This document shows, one piece after another, positions 23,404 through 31,806 of a stretch of DNA of 34,027 nucleotides (the stretch's first letter is position 1; every line of letters starts with the position of its first letter). Under the pieces are notes generated by a model that saw only the letters and a program-made list of their open reading frames with translations, did no database searches and was not told the origin of the DNA. This DNA is from Chloroflexota bacterium (GTDB lineage: Bacteria > Chloroflexota > Anaerolineae > Aggregatilineales > Phototrophicaceae), in assembly GCA_011523515.1 (NCBI GenBank), contig WTGO01000131.1, positions 1-34,027 on the forward strand. Reading direction: 5' to 3'. The translations under genes were made by a program, and so were the position numbers.

Positions 23404-23961
23404 ATGATCGAAGAAATTCTTGAAGAAGCCGAAAGCAAAATGAAATCGACCTTGTCGGTCTTTCGCGATGAATTGAGCAAAATGCGCAGCGGGCGAGCCA
23501 GCACGGCCCTGGTCGACCGCATGATGGTGGAGTATTACGGCCAAGATACCGAGTTGCGGCAACTGGCGAGCATATCGACGCCTGAGGCCATGCAGATTCT
23601 TATTCGCCCATACGACAAGTCGGCGGTTCGCAATATCGAAAAAGCGATTCAGATGTCGGATATCGGCGTCAACCCCAATGTCGACGGCGAGAATATCCGG
23701 CTGAATATGCCGGCGCTTACCCGCGAAAGGCGCCTCGAATTGGTCAAGTTTCTTAATCGGCGCATGGAAGAAAACCGCGTCGCCATCCGCAATATCCGCC
23801 GCTCAGCCAACAGCGATCTGCAGGATTTCGAAAAGGAGAAGTTGATTTCCGAAGACGATCGCAAACGCGGCGAAGCGGAAGTGCAGAAGCTGACCGACAA
23901 GTTTGTCGCGCGGATAGGCGAGCTGGGCGAAAGCAAAGAAAAAGACATCATGGAAGTTTAG
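23404..23961 (+). CDS. frr: Ribosome recycling factor
   Basis: The 185-residue ribosome recycling factor, which splits post-termination ribosomes with EF-G. The length and the family blocks are typical: [19 protein letters not shown], the [19 protein letters not shown] stretch, [19 protein letters not shown] and [11 protein letters not shown]. The start at 23404 matches the family's N-terminus; GGGA is present upstream but the spacing is longer than ideal. It is followed after 80 bp by uppS, the usual neighbour, and preceded by a strong promoter. Nothing in the protein looks unusual. Confidence 0.97.
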   Translation: MIEEILEEAESKMKSTLSVFRDELSKMRSGRASTALVDRMMVEYYGQDTELRQLASISTPEAMQILIRPYDKSAVRNIEKAIQMSDIGVNPNVDGENIRLNMPALTRERRLELVKFLNRRMEENRVAIRNIRRSANSDLQDFEKEKLISEDDRKRGEAEVQKLTDKFVARIGELGESKEKDIMEV

Positions 23962-24041
23962 CGCGGCGGTTGAGGAGCTGGCTGCGCGACAGTGTAAAGG
24001 ATTATCGTCATACAGGTGAAAAGTCACAGCGGAAATCATTC

Positions 24042-24839
24042 ATGGCGCTCATGACCAAAACAAACGGGCGGGAGCAAGCAGGTCTGCCGCCGCTGGAGAA
24101 AGTGCCGACCCACGTCGCCATCATCATGGACGGCAACGGACGCTGGGCGCGGCAGCGCGGCTTGCCTCGCTCTGAAGGGCATCGCCAAGGCACCGAGAAT
24201 CTGCGCCGCATCATCCGGGCCGCCGTGGAATTCGGCGTTTCCATCATGACCATCTATGCCTTTTCGACCGAGAATTGGTCGCGGCCGCGGCGCGAGGTCA
24301 TGCTCTTGATGCGCATCCTCGAGATGGTTATCGACCGCGAATTGCAGGAACTGCATCGCGAAGGCGTGCAAATCCGCCATATCGGCGAACTCAACGGCAT
24401 CGAGAGTCGGCTGGCGCGCAAAGTAGTAGAAGCCTGCGACTATACGCGCGACAATCGGCGTTTGATACTCAATGTCGCCTTCAACTATGGCGGGCGCGAT
24501 GAGATCGTGCATGCGGTGCAGAATATCGTGCGCGACGGCATCCCGGCCGAGGCCATCACCGAGGACACCATCAGCGACTACATCTACACCAGCGATCTGC
24601 CCGACCCCGATTTGATCATTCGCACCAGCGGCGAATTTCGTCTGAGCAACTTCCTGATTTGGCAGGGCGCGTACAGCGAGATTTATACCACCGAGACCTA
24701 TTGGCCGGCCTTTGACCGTGTGGAATTCCATCGGGCGCTGGAAGCCTATGGCAGCCGCCGCCGGCGCTTCGGCAAAACCGACGAACAGATTGACGCGGAA
24801 TATCGTCGCCGCGATCCCTTGAAAGAAAAGTCCTTTTGA
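24042..24839 (+). CDS. uppS: Isoprenyl transferase, undecaprenyl pyrophosphate synthase type
   Basis: A cis-prenyl transferase that lengthens farnesyl diphosphate with isopentenyl diphosphate to make the C55 carrier lipid for cell-wall and glycan synthesis. The 265-residue protein has the catalytic [17 protein letters not shown] block, [20 protein letters not shown] and [15 protein letters not shown] followed by the typical TYWPAF. The start at 24042 gives a normal N-terminus; starts at 24051 and, less likely, as far up as 23970 are in frame, and no strong ribosome site decides. The stop TGA overlaps the ATG of the next gene by one base, so the aldo/keto reductase is probably translationally coupled. 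Confidence 0.95.
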   Translation: MALMTKTNGREQAGLPPLEKVPTHVAIIMDGNGRWARQRGLPRSEGHRQGTENLRRIIRAAVEFGVSIMTIYAFSTENWSRPRREVMLLMRILEMVIDRELQELHREGVQIRHIGELNGIESRLARKVVEACDYTRDNRRLILNVAFNYGGRDEIVHAVQNIVRDGIPAEAITEDTISDYIYTSDLPDPDLIIRTSGEFRLSNFLIWQGAYSEIYTTETYWPAFDRVEFHRALEAYGSRRRRFGKTDEQIDAEYRRRDPLKEKSF

Positions 24840-25807
24840 TGCGCAAGAAGCGTCTCGGCCGCACCGGCCTGCAGCTGCCGATCGTGGGCATGGGCACCGC
24901 CTTTGTTGGCATACCGACCCAAAACCAGACCGTTAGCGAATACGAGGGCGCGCCCAGCCCAGTCGACCGGGAACTGGGCGTGGAGACCCTGGTCGCGGCG
25001 ATTGACGCCGGCTGCAACTTTTTTGACACGGCCGTCTTGTACGGTCGCAGCCAAAGCGAAACCATGATCGGCGAAGCGCTGCGCCAGCGGCCCAGCGCCA
25101 AAGACAATATTACGATTTCGACCAAGGCCGGGCGCAGCCACGCGGGTTACGACTTCAGCTTCGACGGCATCGTGCGCAGTGTTCACGGAAGCCTCGAACG
25201 CCTGGGTCTGGAAAGGGTCGACATCGTCTATATTCACGACGCGATGGGGCAGCCGATGGAGCGCGTACTGGCGGCTGACGGCGCGCTGGGCGCCCTGCGC
25301 CATCTGCAGCAGCAGGGACTGTTCTCGTACATTGGCGCCGCGTCCAACGATCCAGTGACCAACCTGGGTTACATCAAGACGGGCGAATTCGACGCGGCGG
25401 TCATCGCTGATTCCTGGAGTCTGATCAATCGCTTCGCCGAGCGAGAGATATTCGCTGAGGCGGCCAGGCACGATGTTGGACTGGTCGCGGCGACCTCGCT
25501 CGAACGCGGCTTGTTGGTGACCGGCCCGCGCGCCGACGCCAAATATCTCAATCGCGTATTCAGTCAGGAATGCCTCGACCACGTCAGCAAAATCCAAGCC
25601 CTTTGCGCCGATTACGGCTTGCCCATGCTGGCTGTCGCGCTGCAATGGAGCACGCGGCATCCACAAGTCGCCTCGACGATACCCGGCGCGCGTGTTCCGC
25701 AGGAAGCGCAGTCGAGCATGGCGGCGGCGCAGCTGGACATTCCCGAGAACTTCTGGGCCGATCTGGCGCCGCTGGTGCGGCACTTTGACACGGCCATTGG
25801 TTTCTAG
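24839..25807 (+). CDS. Aldo/keto reductase, D-threo-aldose dehydrogenase-like
   Basis: A 322-residue aldo/keto reductase. The tetrad is visible: Asp and Tyr in FFDTAVLYG, Lys in ISTKAGR, His in VYIHDA. The extended loop after FVGIPTQNQ and the block YDFSFDGIVRSVHGSLERLG fit the group containing D-threo-aldose 1-dehydrogenase (L-fucose and related sugar oxidation), so a sugar substrate is likely. The ATG at 24839 overlaps the uppS stop as TGATG; the ribosome site is weak, which fits coupled translation. Its stop shares a CTAG with the stop of the convergent UPF0104 gene. Coupling to uppS is unusual and probably reflects only gene order. Confidence 0.9.
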   Translation: MRKKRLGRTGLQLPIVGMGTAFVGIPTQNQTVSEYEGAPSPVDRELGVETLVAAIDAGCNFFDTAVLYGRSQSETMIGEALRQRPSAKDNITISTKAGRSHAGYDFSFDGIVRSVHGSLERLGLERVDIVYIHDAMGQPMERVLAADGALGALRHLQQQGLFSYIGAASNDPVTNLGYIKTGEFDAAVIADSWSLINRFAEREIFAEAARHDVGLVAATSLERGLLVTGPRADAKYLNRVFSQECLDHVSKIQALCADYGLPMLAVALQWSTRHPQVASTIPGARVPQEAQSSMAAAQLDIPENFWADLAPLVRHFDTAIGF

Positions 25808-26874
25808 CGCGCGTCAATAGCCGGAAGCGCTTTGCTATCCCGGTCGCCCGCCCGGCGAATATCCGCCCAGCCCATCCCTTGCCGAATCAACAGCATGAAT
25901 CCGATGACCGTGGGCGCCAGCCAGATCACCAGGTGGGTGACGACGGCGTATGCGGTGACGGCGGCGAGCGGCTGACCCAGGGCGCTGAGAATCGTGATGA
26001 CCACAAACTCGTTGACGCCGACCTGACCGGGCGATGCTGGAATCAAGCCGGCCAGATTCACGGCGCCGACCAATAGCAGGGCGACTGCATAATTCAATTC
26101 CAGGCCGAAGGCACCCATGACCAGCCAGTACGTTCCCGCTTCAATGCCCCAGGTGACAAAGGAACTGACTATAGCGCCGAGCAGATAAACGGGGCTGCGC
26201 AAGCCTTCCAGCCCGACTATGATATCTTCGCTGATGCGACTGAGCGGGCTGCCCAGCGAATGGGGCAGCACGCGCAAAACGAGTCGCATGACTGCGCGCA
26301 GCAGATTCGGTTTGGCGGCCAGGCAGAATGCGACCAACAGAGCAAAGACAAAAAGCGGCGCGGTTAGGGAAGTGATCGCCGCGATGGCGTCCGACTGAAC
26401 ATCAATGAACAACAGACTGAGCAAAATGAAGCTCAGCATAACGCTGCCGTCAAACAGCCGTTCCAGCACGACCACGGTCGTCGCTCGCACCAGCGGGACC
26501 TGGTGATTCCTCCGCAGCAGGTATATGCGCAAGACGTCGCCGGCGCGCAGCGGATAGACATTGTTGCCCATATACCCGATGAATACCAATTGGCTCAGCG
26601 CCGTCAGCGGGACCAGCTTAATGGCGCGCAGCAAGTACTGCCAGCGCAAGGCGATAATGATCACGGCCAGGATGTACGTCAGCGTCGCTGCGGCCAGAAT
26701 GGACGCGTCAACACGGCTTAGGCTGTCCAGAAACTGCTCGGGCTGGAGGCCGCGAAATGCCAGATACAGAAATCCGGCGCTGACGATCATGCCGGCGATG
26801 AAGCCGAATCGACGCTTGCCCAAGAATTTCAAGCCCTTGTCAAAGTGTGCAACGGTATCGACAGCGAAAAGCAT
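25804..26874 (-). CDS. UPF0104 / lysylphosphatidylglycerol synthase-type membrane protein
   Basis: A 356-residue multi-pass membrane protein (about eight helices) of the UPF0104 family, related to the flippase half of MprF. Family landmarks are ALRWQYLLRAI, GYMGNNVYPLRAGDVLRIYLL, VVVLERLFDG and the C-terminal IPASPGQVGVNEFV. There is no aminoacyl-transferase domain, so lipid flipping or transport is the likely general role, with an unknown lipid. I chose the ATG at 26874; an upstream extension to 27027 would overlap the end of alanine dehydrogenase and reads unlike the family. CACCAAACTTGGTG (minus strand, 26890-26877), an almost perfect palindrome, lies just before the start and could be regulatory. 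Gap to ald is 82 bp. Confidence 0.85.
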   Translation of the reverse strand: MLFAVDTVAHFDKGLKFLGKRRFGFIAGMIVSAGFLYLAFRGLQPEQFLDSLSRVDASILAAATLTYILAVIIIALRWQYLLRAIKLVPLTALSQLVFIGYMGNNVYPLRAGDVLRIYLLRRNHQVPLVRATTVVVLERLFDGSVMLSFILLSLLFIDVQSDAIAAITSLTAPLFVFALLVAFCLAAKPNLLRAVMRLVLRVLPHSLGSPLSRISEDIIVGLEGLRSPVYLLGAIVSSFVTWGIEAGTYWLVMGAFGLELNYAVALLLVGAVNLAGLIPASPGQVGVNEFVVITILSALGQPLAAVTAYAVVTHLVIWLAPTVIGFMLLIRQGMGWADIRRAGDRDSKALPAIDAR

Positions 26875-26956
26875 ACACCAAGTTTGGTGCAATCCAATGG
26901 CTAGTGATGGCGCTAAGCGCGTCAACGGTGAATTTTGTCGTCGCGCGCCCTGACTA

Positions 26957-28102
26957 TCAGAGCGTGAGCATGGCCTCCAGCTCCCCTTGTTCCAAGGCGC
27001 GCCGGGGCTCGACGTAGTCAAGGTCAAAGGTGTCGGCTACCGCCGGATGGGTACACTGCCCGCCAAAAGCATTGAGCCCCTTGAGCAGCGCCGGGTTGCC
27101 GGCGAGGGCTGTCGCCGGGCCCAAATCCGCGATTTGCAAGGCGTAGGGCAGGGTGGCGTTGGCCAGCGCCAGGCTGGATGTGCGCGGCACTGCGCCCGGC
27201 ATATTGGCGACGCCGTAATGCAGCACACCGTCAATGACAAAGGTCGGATCGCTGTGCGTCGTCGGTCGAGTGGTCTCCACGCAGCCGCCCTGGTCAACGG
27301 CCACATCGACGATGACGCTGCCGTCGTTCATCAGCGGCAGCATGTCGCGCGTCACCAGCATCGGCGCGCGCGCCCCCGCGATCAAGACCGAGCCGATCAA
27401 GGCATCGGCAGCGCGGATGGATTTCGTGATGTTGATGTGGTTGGAGTAGAGCGTGGTCAGCTTGCCGTCCATCACGTCATCCAAATAGCGGAGTCGGTCA
27501 AGATTAATGTCGAGCAGGGTGACGCGCGCGCCCATGCCGAGCGCGATCTTGGCCGCATTGGCGCCAACCGTGCCTGCGCCCAAAATGACGACGTGGGCTG
27601 GCACGACCCCGGGCACACCGCCCAACAGCATGCCGCGACCGCCGCGGTGCCGCTCCAGGTAATGTGAAACCACCTGCGTCGCCATGCGCCCGGCGACCTC
27701 GCTCATAGGCTCAAGCAAGGGCAGCCGCCCGGCGTCGTCCTCGACCGTCTCGTAGGCGATGCCGGTTACGCCGGCGCGGAGGAGGGCTTCGGTAAGCTGC
27801 GCTTCCGCTGCCAGGTGGAGATAAGTGAAGAGCACCATGTCCGAGTGCAGATAGTCTAATTCGCTGCCCTGAGGCTCCTTAACCTTGATAATCATTTCCG
27901 CTCGTGACCAAACCTCAGCCGCCGAACCCAACATTTCCGCGCCGGAAGCCTGATACTCCTGGTCAGGGAATCCGCTGCCTTCGCCCGCGCCACTTTGCAC
28001 GAATACCGAATGCCCGCGCCCGGCGAATTCGCGTACCCCGGAGGGCGGCAGCGCGACCCGATGCTCGTCAATCTTGATTTCTTTGGGGATGCCGATGATC
28101 AT
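26957..28102 (-). CDS. ald: Alanine dehydrogenase
   Basis: NAD-dependent L-alanine dehydrogenase, converting alanine to pyruvate and ammonia and back. The 381-residue protein has the N-terminal block GIPKEIKIDEHRVALPP, the catalytic Lys in KVKEPQ, the His in TYLHLA, the NAD-binding VILGAGTVGANAA and the C-terminal VDVAVDQGGCVETTRPT followed by NMPGAVPRTS. The ATG at 28102 has AGGAG seven bases upstream, a strong site, and matches the family's MIIGIPKE start. The gene probably serves alanine catabolism or nitrogen assimilation. It is the first of a likely pair with the UPF0104 gene. Confidence 0.95.
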   Translation of the reverse strand: MIIGIPKEIKIDEHRVALPPSGVREFAGRGHSVFVQSGAGEGSGFPDQEYQASGAEMLGSAAEVWSRAEMIIKVKEPQGSELDYLHSDMVLFTYLHLAAEAQLTEALLRAGVTGIAYETVEDDAGRLPLLEPMSEVAGRMATQVVSHYLERHRGGRGMLLGGVPGVVPAHVVILGAGTVGANAAKIALGMGARVTLLDINLDRLRYLDDVMDGKLTTLYSNHINITKSIRAADALIGSVLIAGARAPMLVTRDMLPLMNDGSVIVDVAVDQGGCVETTRPTTHSDPTFVIDGVLHYGVANMPGAVPRTSSLALANATLPYALQIADLGPATALAGNPALLKGLNAFGGQCTHPAVADTFDLDYVEPRRALEQGELEAMLTL

Positions 28103-28415
28103 CTGCTGTCTCCTGCGTAACCCCATCAACTTTATTGTACACGATGTAGGAAGATGGCCTAGTGTTTTTGTACAGATTGCCTAAATTCTTTCCAGGTGTG
28201 AAATCATTCCATATCGCTTCAGCACGAAGACACAGGTCGGAGCGACGAAGCGAGAGCGAGGAGGAGTCATCGCCAATCGCGGTCAGCGACAGCATTCAAC
28301 TCGAATAATAGAATGTTGGTTGGATGCTATGCGTTGGGCGCAATCGATAAGATTGCAGCCACTTACGTGAGGAACTGAGAATTGCTTACGTGGCGCGCGG
28401 GCGTCGGGGCTTCGC
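28103..28415. other. Intergenic gap upstream of alanine dehydrogenase
   Basis: I see no gene in this 313-bp gap between the stop of the C45 gene and the start of ald. A possible -10 box TACAAT lies on the minus strand at 28139-28134, 32 bp before the ald start, but no matching -35 box is convincing. The rest has no clear repeat or RNA structure. Confidence 0.4.
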
Positions 28416-29507
28416 TCAGATAACGAAGTGTTCGTATTTGTTATCGGCCGGGATGCCCCAAACCGACCAGAAATCACCGTTGGTCGGGCTCATGATGGCG
28501 GCGCCGCAGCTTTCAACGTGCATCGGCGGTTTGGGCCGGGTGCATATTGCGACTTCGTCGCGTGTCAGCGCCATCAAATCGTCAACGGTAACCGCGTCAT
28601 TAGCCAGCAACTCGCGGGCGCGCTGCAAGCGATTTTCCGAACTGTTCTGCGAGGCGAGCGGCCGCTCACGCGCTACATCCAGGTTCTGCTGAATGAGACA
28701 ATGATTGGTGTGGGTGATCGTCTCATCAGTCAAACTGCGCACATGCCTTGATGTTGACATCGCCTCAACTTCGTAGCCCTGGCCCTGTCTGTCCATCAAC
28801 AGGTAATTGTGCGCGCCGGCCAGCTTGGCGCCGGTCAGGCATTCCAGCGCGCTATCGAGATCCGTCTGCTGCAAGATCTGGCGCACGACAAAGGGCCAGG
28901 TCACGCCGATTTGGCCGTCGGTCGCCATGAGGTTGTTGATGCCGACGCAAATGCCCTCGCTGTTCATGCCGATCATGCCGACGCAGCCCGTAATTGTGAA
29001 AGTCAGAAATTCAGGCGCATCGTCGGGTTGCCCGTGAATCAGAATGACGTAAGGCGTGGCCGAGGCGTGCATATCCCAGGTCTGGCCCAGGAAGGCTTGC
29101 CCATCCGCGCTGCGACCTGGCGGCACCATAAAGGCGGTGCAATTGTCGGCGACCGGCGGCGGCGCGACCCCGGGAACAGTGATATCGCCGAGGTTATAGA
29201 CCACGTCGATGAAATCGGTGAAGCCGTTGTTGATCACCAACTCAGCCAGACTCAACCCCGTTGCGTCCGCCATGCCTTGAAGCTCTTGCATTAAGTCGGG
29301 CGCGTAGGCTTGGTGCTCGGCCACGCAAGCTTCGGCCAGGTCGATCACGGCGGCGCGCGACAGATTGTGGCCGGTCCAGTCAGCGTTCTGGCTCAGGCGG
29401 ACGCGCTCCTCGGTGAACCTGTGGATTTCATCATGAAAGCGCTTGCCGTGCGCGTAGCCCATGGCATAGGGCGTACCGGACAGCTTAACGACGCGTATCT
29501 TGTCCAT
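28416..29507 (-). CDS. C45 family peptidase / acyl-CoA:6-aminopenicillanate acyltransferase-like
   Basis: A 363-residue protein of the Ntn-hydrolase superfamily, C45 group, whose best-known member is the fungal isopenicillin N acyltransferase. These proteins cut themselves so that a cysteine becomes the N-terminal nucleophile. Here the likely nucleophile is Cys123 in ADNCTAFMVP, preceded by Asn where the fungal enzyme has Gly. Other blocks are GTPYAMGYAHGKRF, GQTWDMH, EGICVGINNL and THTNHCL. The true substrate is unknown; amide hydrolysis or acyl transfer is likely. The ATG at 29507 has GGAG eight bases upstream; longer frames up to 29777 lie inside the chelatase gene and are rejected. It follows the chelatase gene by 40 bp and is probably co-transcribed. 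Confidence 0.87.
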   Translation of the reverse strand: MDKIRVVKLSGTPYAMGYAHGKRFHDEIHRFTEERVRLSQNADWTGHNLSRAAVIDLAEACVAEHQAYAPDLMQELQGMADATGLSLAELVINNGFTDFIDVVYNLGDITVPGVAPPPVADNCTAFMVPPGRSADGQAFLGQTWDMHASATPYVILIHGQPDDAPEFLTFTITGCVGMIGMNSEGICVGINNLMATDGQIGVTWPFVVRQILQQTDLDSALECLTGAKLAGAHNYLLMDRQGQGYEVEAMSTSRHVRSLTDETITHTNHCLIQQNLDVARERPLASQNSSENRLQRARELLANDAVTVDDLMALTRDEVAICTRPKPPMHVESCGAAIMSPTNGDFWSVWGIPADNKYEHFVI

Positions 29508-29547
29508 AGCCGATACTCCGTGATTCGCTCCACTTTCTATTATAGCG

Positions 29548-31625
29548 CTACATCTTGTCCATTTCGGCGCGAACGGTATCGAGGAGGTTATCCGCCCGAA
29601 TCTGCGCCAAGGTGTAGCAGGGCCCGCCCAGTTGGTCGGCCAGGCGCTGCGCCAGCCCTTGATCGAAGGCGACATGCTCCATGTTGATCGTGACCGTGCG
29701 TATATCGGCTTCGTGGATGCGGCGGGCGATGGAATGCGCCTCGTCTTGCGGAGAAATCGAGTCGCTGATGGACACATTGCCGGCGCCGTCTGTCAGCAGG
29801 ATCATCATCGGCATCACGTCGGGGTTCAAGTTCTTCTCGCGCATGACTGACTCATAAGTCATCAGCAGGCCGGCGGAGAGCGGTGTCTTGCCGCCCACCG
29901 GAATATCCGACATGGCTTGCTTGGCCAGAACCACCGAATTGGTCGGCGGCAGCACCAGCGAAGCGCGATCCTTCTGAAACACCACCAAACCGACGCGGTC
30001 GCGCCGTTGGTAGGCATCCGTCAGCAGGGACATGATGGCGCCTTTGGTGGCTTGCATGCGCTCCGAGACCGCCATGCTCCAGGATGCGTCGACCGTGAAC
30101 ATGATTAAGTTGCTGGCTTTGCGGACGCGGACTTTCTCTTGCAGGTCGGTCTTGCGCAGGGCATAAGCCATGCCGGTTTCCTGCTTCTGCACAGTGCGCT
30201 CCACCTGGAATGGCGCCGCGGCGCGCAAGGTGGCGTCAAAGGCGATATCGCGCGGTTTCTCGCCGGCCTGTTTGGCGCGTACGTAGCGCCCGCGTTTGCG
30301 CTCGGTTCTTGTGGTTGAGCGGCGCCCGGATTGACGCCGCGTCATGCGATCAAGCTGGGTATTGAGCTTGCGCGTCTCGAATTCGGCTTTGGATTCGACC
30401 TGCTGCCCGCCTTCCCACCAGCGGGCGTCCGAGGTGGGGAAGACGTCCTGCGGGGCGGCTTCAGTTTGGCCGAGCTCTTGTTCTTGCGGCTCGCCTTCGC
30501 CGCTTACAGACTCACTTTTTTTTTAGTCTGCGCCGCCTGCTCGTCACTGCTCTCGCTGAATTCGCCTTCTTCTTCGCCCTCGCCGATTTCCTGGCGTTTC
30601 TCGTCCACGGCGGATTCAACGGCGTTGAGATCGGCCTGGGCGTCGCTGAAGGGACCGCGCTTGAGCCGATGCGGGATCGTGAGCCGGATGGCGATGGTAA
30701 TATCGCGGTCATTGATGGCGGTACGGCCCTCAAAGGCGGCATGGGCGCGCGCCGTTTTCAGTATCACTAAGTCGGCTCGGTGGCCGTCGATGCGCAGGTC
30801 GCTGGTGATGCTGGCGATGACGCGCAGGTCATGCGTCGTGTGTGTGACCTGGTCGATGATTTCACGGGCGTCGGCGATGCGTTGCGAAAGCTGCTCATCC
30901 ACCGGCTGCCATTCAGCCTTGAAGTCCAGCGGGTCATTCTCGTAGGCTATGTGCCGCTCGAGAATCTCAATGCGATCAGTAGCGCCTTTGATGCCGGTGA
31001 CATCAACCGAGAGCGCGAAGCGATCCAGCAGCTGTGGGCGCAAATCGCCTTCTTCCGGGTTCATCGTGCCCACCAGGATGAAGCGAGCCGGATGGCTGAA
31101 GCTGATGCCTTCGCGCTCGACGATATTGACGCCCATGGCGGCGCTGTCGAGTAACAGGTCGACGATATGGTCGTCCAGCAGGTTGATCTCGTCCACGTAT
31201 AGAATGCCGCGGTTGGCGTTGGCCAGTACGCCCGTGTCAAAATGCCGCTCGCCAAATTGGATGGCCTTCTCAATATCCAGCGTGCCGACCACACGGTCTT
31301 CGGTGGCGCTTACCGGCAGATCCACGAAACTGATGCGCCGCTGCGTCATGGGGATTTCGGGGCAGTCTTCGTACTTCTGCCGCGCAAAGTCAGACCAAGA
31401 CTCGGGCCGCGTCGGATCATCGTTGAAGGGCGAATCGGCGATGACGCTAATCTCCGGCAGCAGCGCCGCCAGCGCGCGCGCCGCGGTCGATTTGCCGGTG
31501 CCGCGCTCGCCGCGGATCAATACGCCGCCGATACGCATATCAATGGCATTGAGGATCAGCGCCAACTTCATCATGTCTTGGCCGACAATAGCGGTGAAGG
31601 GATAGACGGGCGGTCTGTTGCTCAT
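29548..31625 (-). CDS. chlD: ChlD-type chelatase medium subunit, made by -1 frameshift
   Basis: Read with a -1 shift at the A9 run (30524-30516), this gives a 692-residue AAA+/VWA protein of the magnesium/cobalt chelatase D type. The AAA+ part (residues 1-330) has Walker A GERGTGKST at 39-47 and Walker B GILYVDEINLL. An acidic and Pro-rich linker follows, continuing smoothly across the shift: 57 codons are open in the new frame between the slip site and the first Met of the VWA frame. The VWA domain has the MIDAS motif DASWS near residue 511, GGKTPLSAGL and LLTDGAGN. Such proteins partner CobN or ChlH to insert Co or Mg. No chlH or cobN is in the window. Without the shift the VWA frame would start at an ATG (30345) with no ribosome site. 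Confidence 0.85.
30486..30538 (-). other. Slippery A9 site with possible stimulators in chlD
   Basis: The core is nine A on the minus strand (30524-30516), read in zero frame as AAA AAA AAA after ACT. A tandem -1 slip on AAA AAA fits the frame change needed for the VWA domain exactly. An internal ribosome-like AGG is 11 bases upstream (30538-30536). A TAA stop follows 9 bases after the run, and a short G/C stem (GCGGC 30503-30499 with GCCGC 30490-30486) begins 12 bases after it. RNA-polymerase slippage or a sequencing indel could produce the same picture. Confidence 0.7.
30504..31625 (-). CDS. ChlI-like AAA+ small subunit, zero-frame product of chlD
   Basis: Normal reading from the ATG at 31625 passes through the A9 run and stops at TAA (30506-30504), three codons after it. 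The 373-residue product has the full AAA+ ATPase: VGQDMMKLALILNA, Walker A, VDLPVSATEDRVVGTLDIEK, Walker B, MNPEEGDLRPQLLDRFALSV and the arginine-finger region, ending in an acidic tail. Length is close to free-standing ChlI/BchI small subunits. The start at 31625 fits the family; GGAAA lies just upstream, and a start at 31697 is possible. If the frameshift is programmed, this is the small chelatase subunit made from the same gene as the ChlD product. Confidence 0.8.
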   Translation of the reverse strand: MSNRPPVYPFTAIVGQDMMKLALILNAIDMRIGGVLIRGERGTGKSTAARALAALLPEISVIADSPFNDDPTRPESWSDFARQKYEDCPEIPMTQRRISFVDLPVSATEDRVVGTLDIEKAIQFGERHFDTGVLANANRGILYVDEINLLDDHIVDLLLDSAAMGVNIVEREGISFSHPARFILVGTMNPEEGDLRPQLLDRFALSVDVTGIKGATDRIEILERHIAYENDPLDFKAEWQPVDEQLSQRIADAREIIDQVTHTTHDLRVIASITSDLRIDGHRADLVILKTARAHAAFEGRTAINDRDITIAIRLTIPHRLKRGPFSDAQADLNAVESAVDEKRQEIGEGEEEGEFSESSDEQAAQTKKKVSL

Positions 31626-31806
31626 GAAGTTTCCGATTTCCTGCCGACTAATCTCAACTGAATTCTCGATTATACGTGAGTGATTTTGGGCTGACAATTG
31701 CCAGCTTGTCTTGTTCCAAATATCGCCAAAACGGGAGTGGACGTTCGCTGGTTACAGGTTCGACTGGCTCAATGCGAGAGGCATAATCCCGCGAAATTGT
31801 GGCTGG

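Noticed and set aside
28416..29777. Longer version of the C45 protein starting at 29777
   Set aside because: The extra 90 residues lie antisense-free but inside the chelatase gene in another frame, have Arg/Ser-rich shadow composition, and the ATG at 29507 has a good ribosome-binding site.
29548..30345. VWA region as an independent gene starting at the ATG at 30345
   Set aside because: No ribosome-binding site precedes it, and the upstream 57 codons in the same frame are open and read as the expected chelatase linker, so frameshifted fusion is the better explanation.
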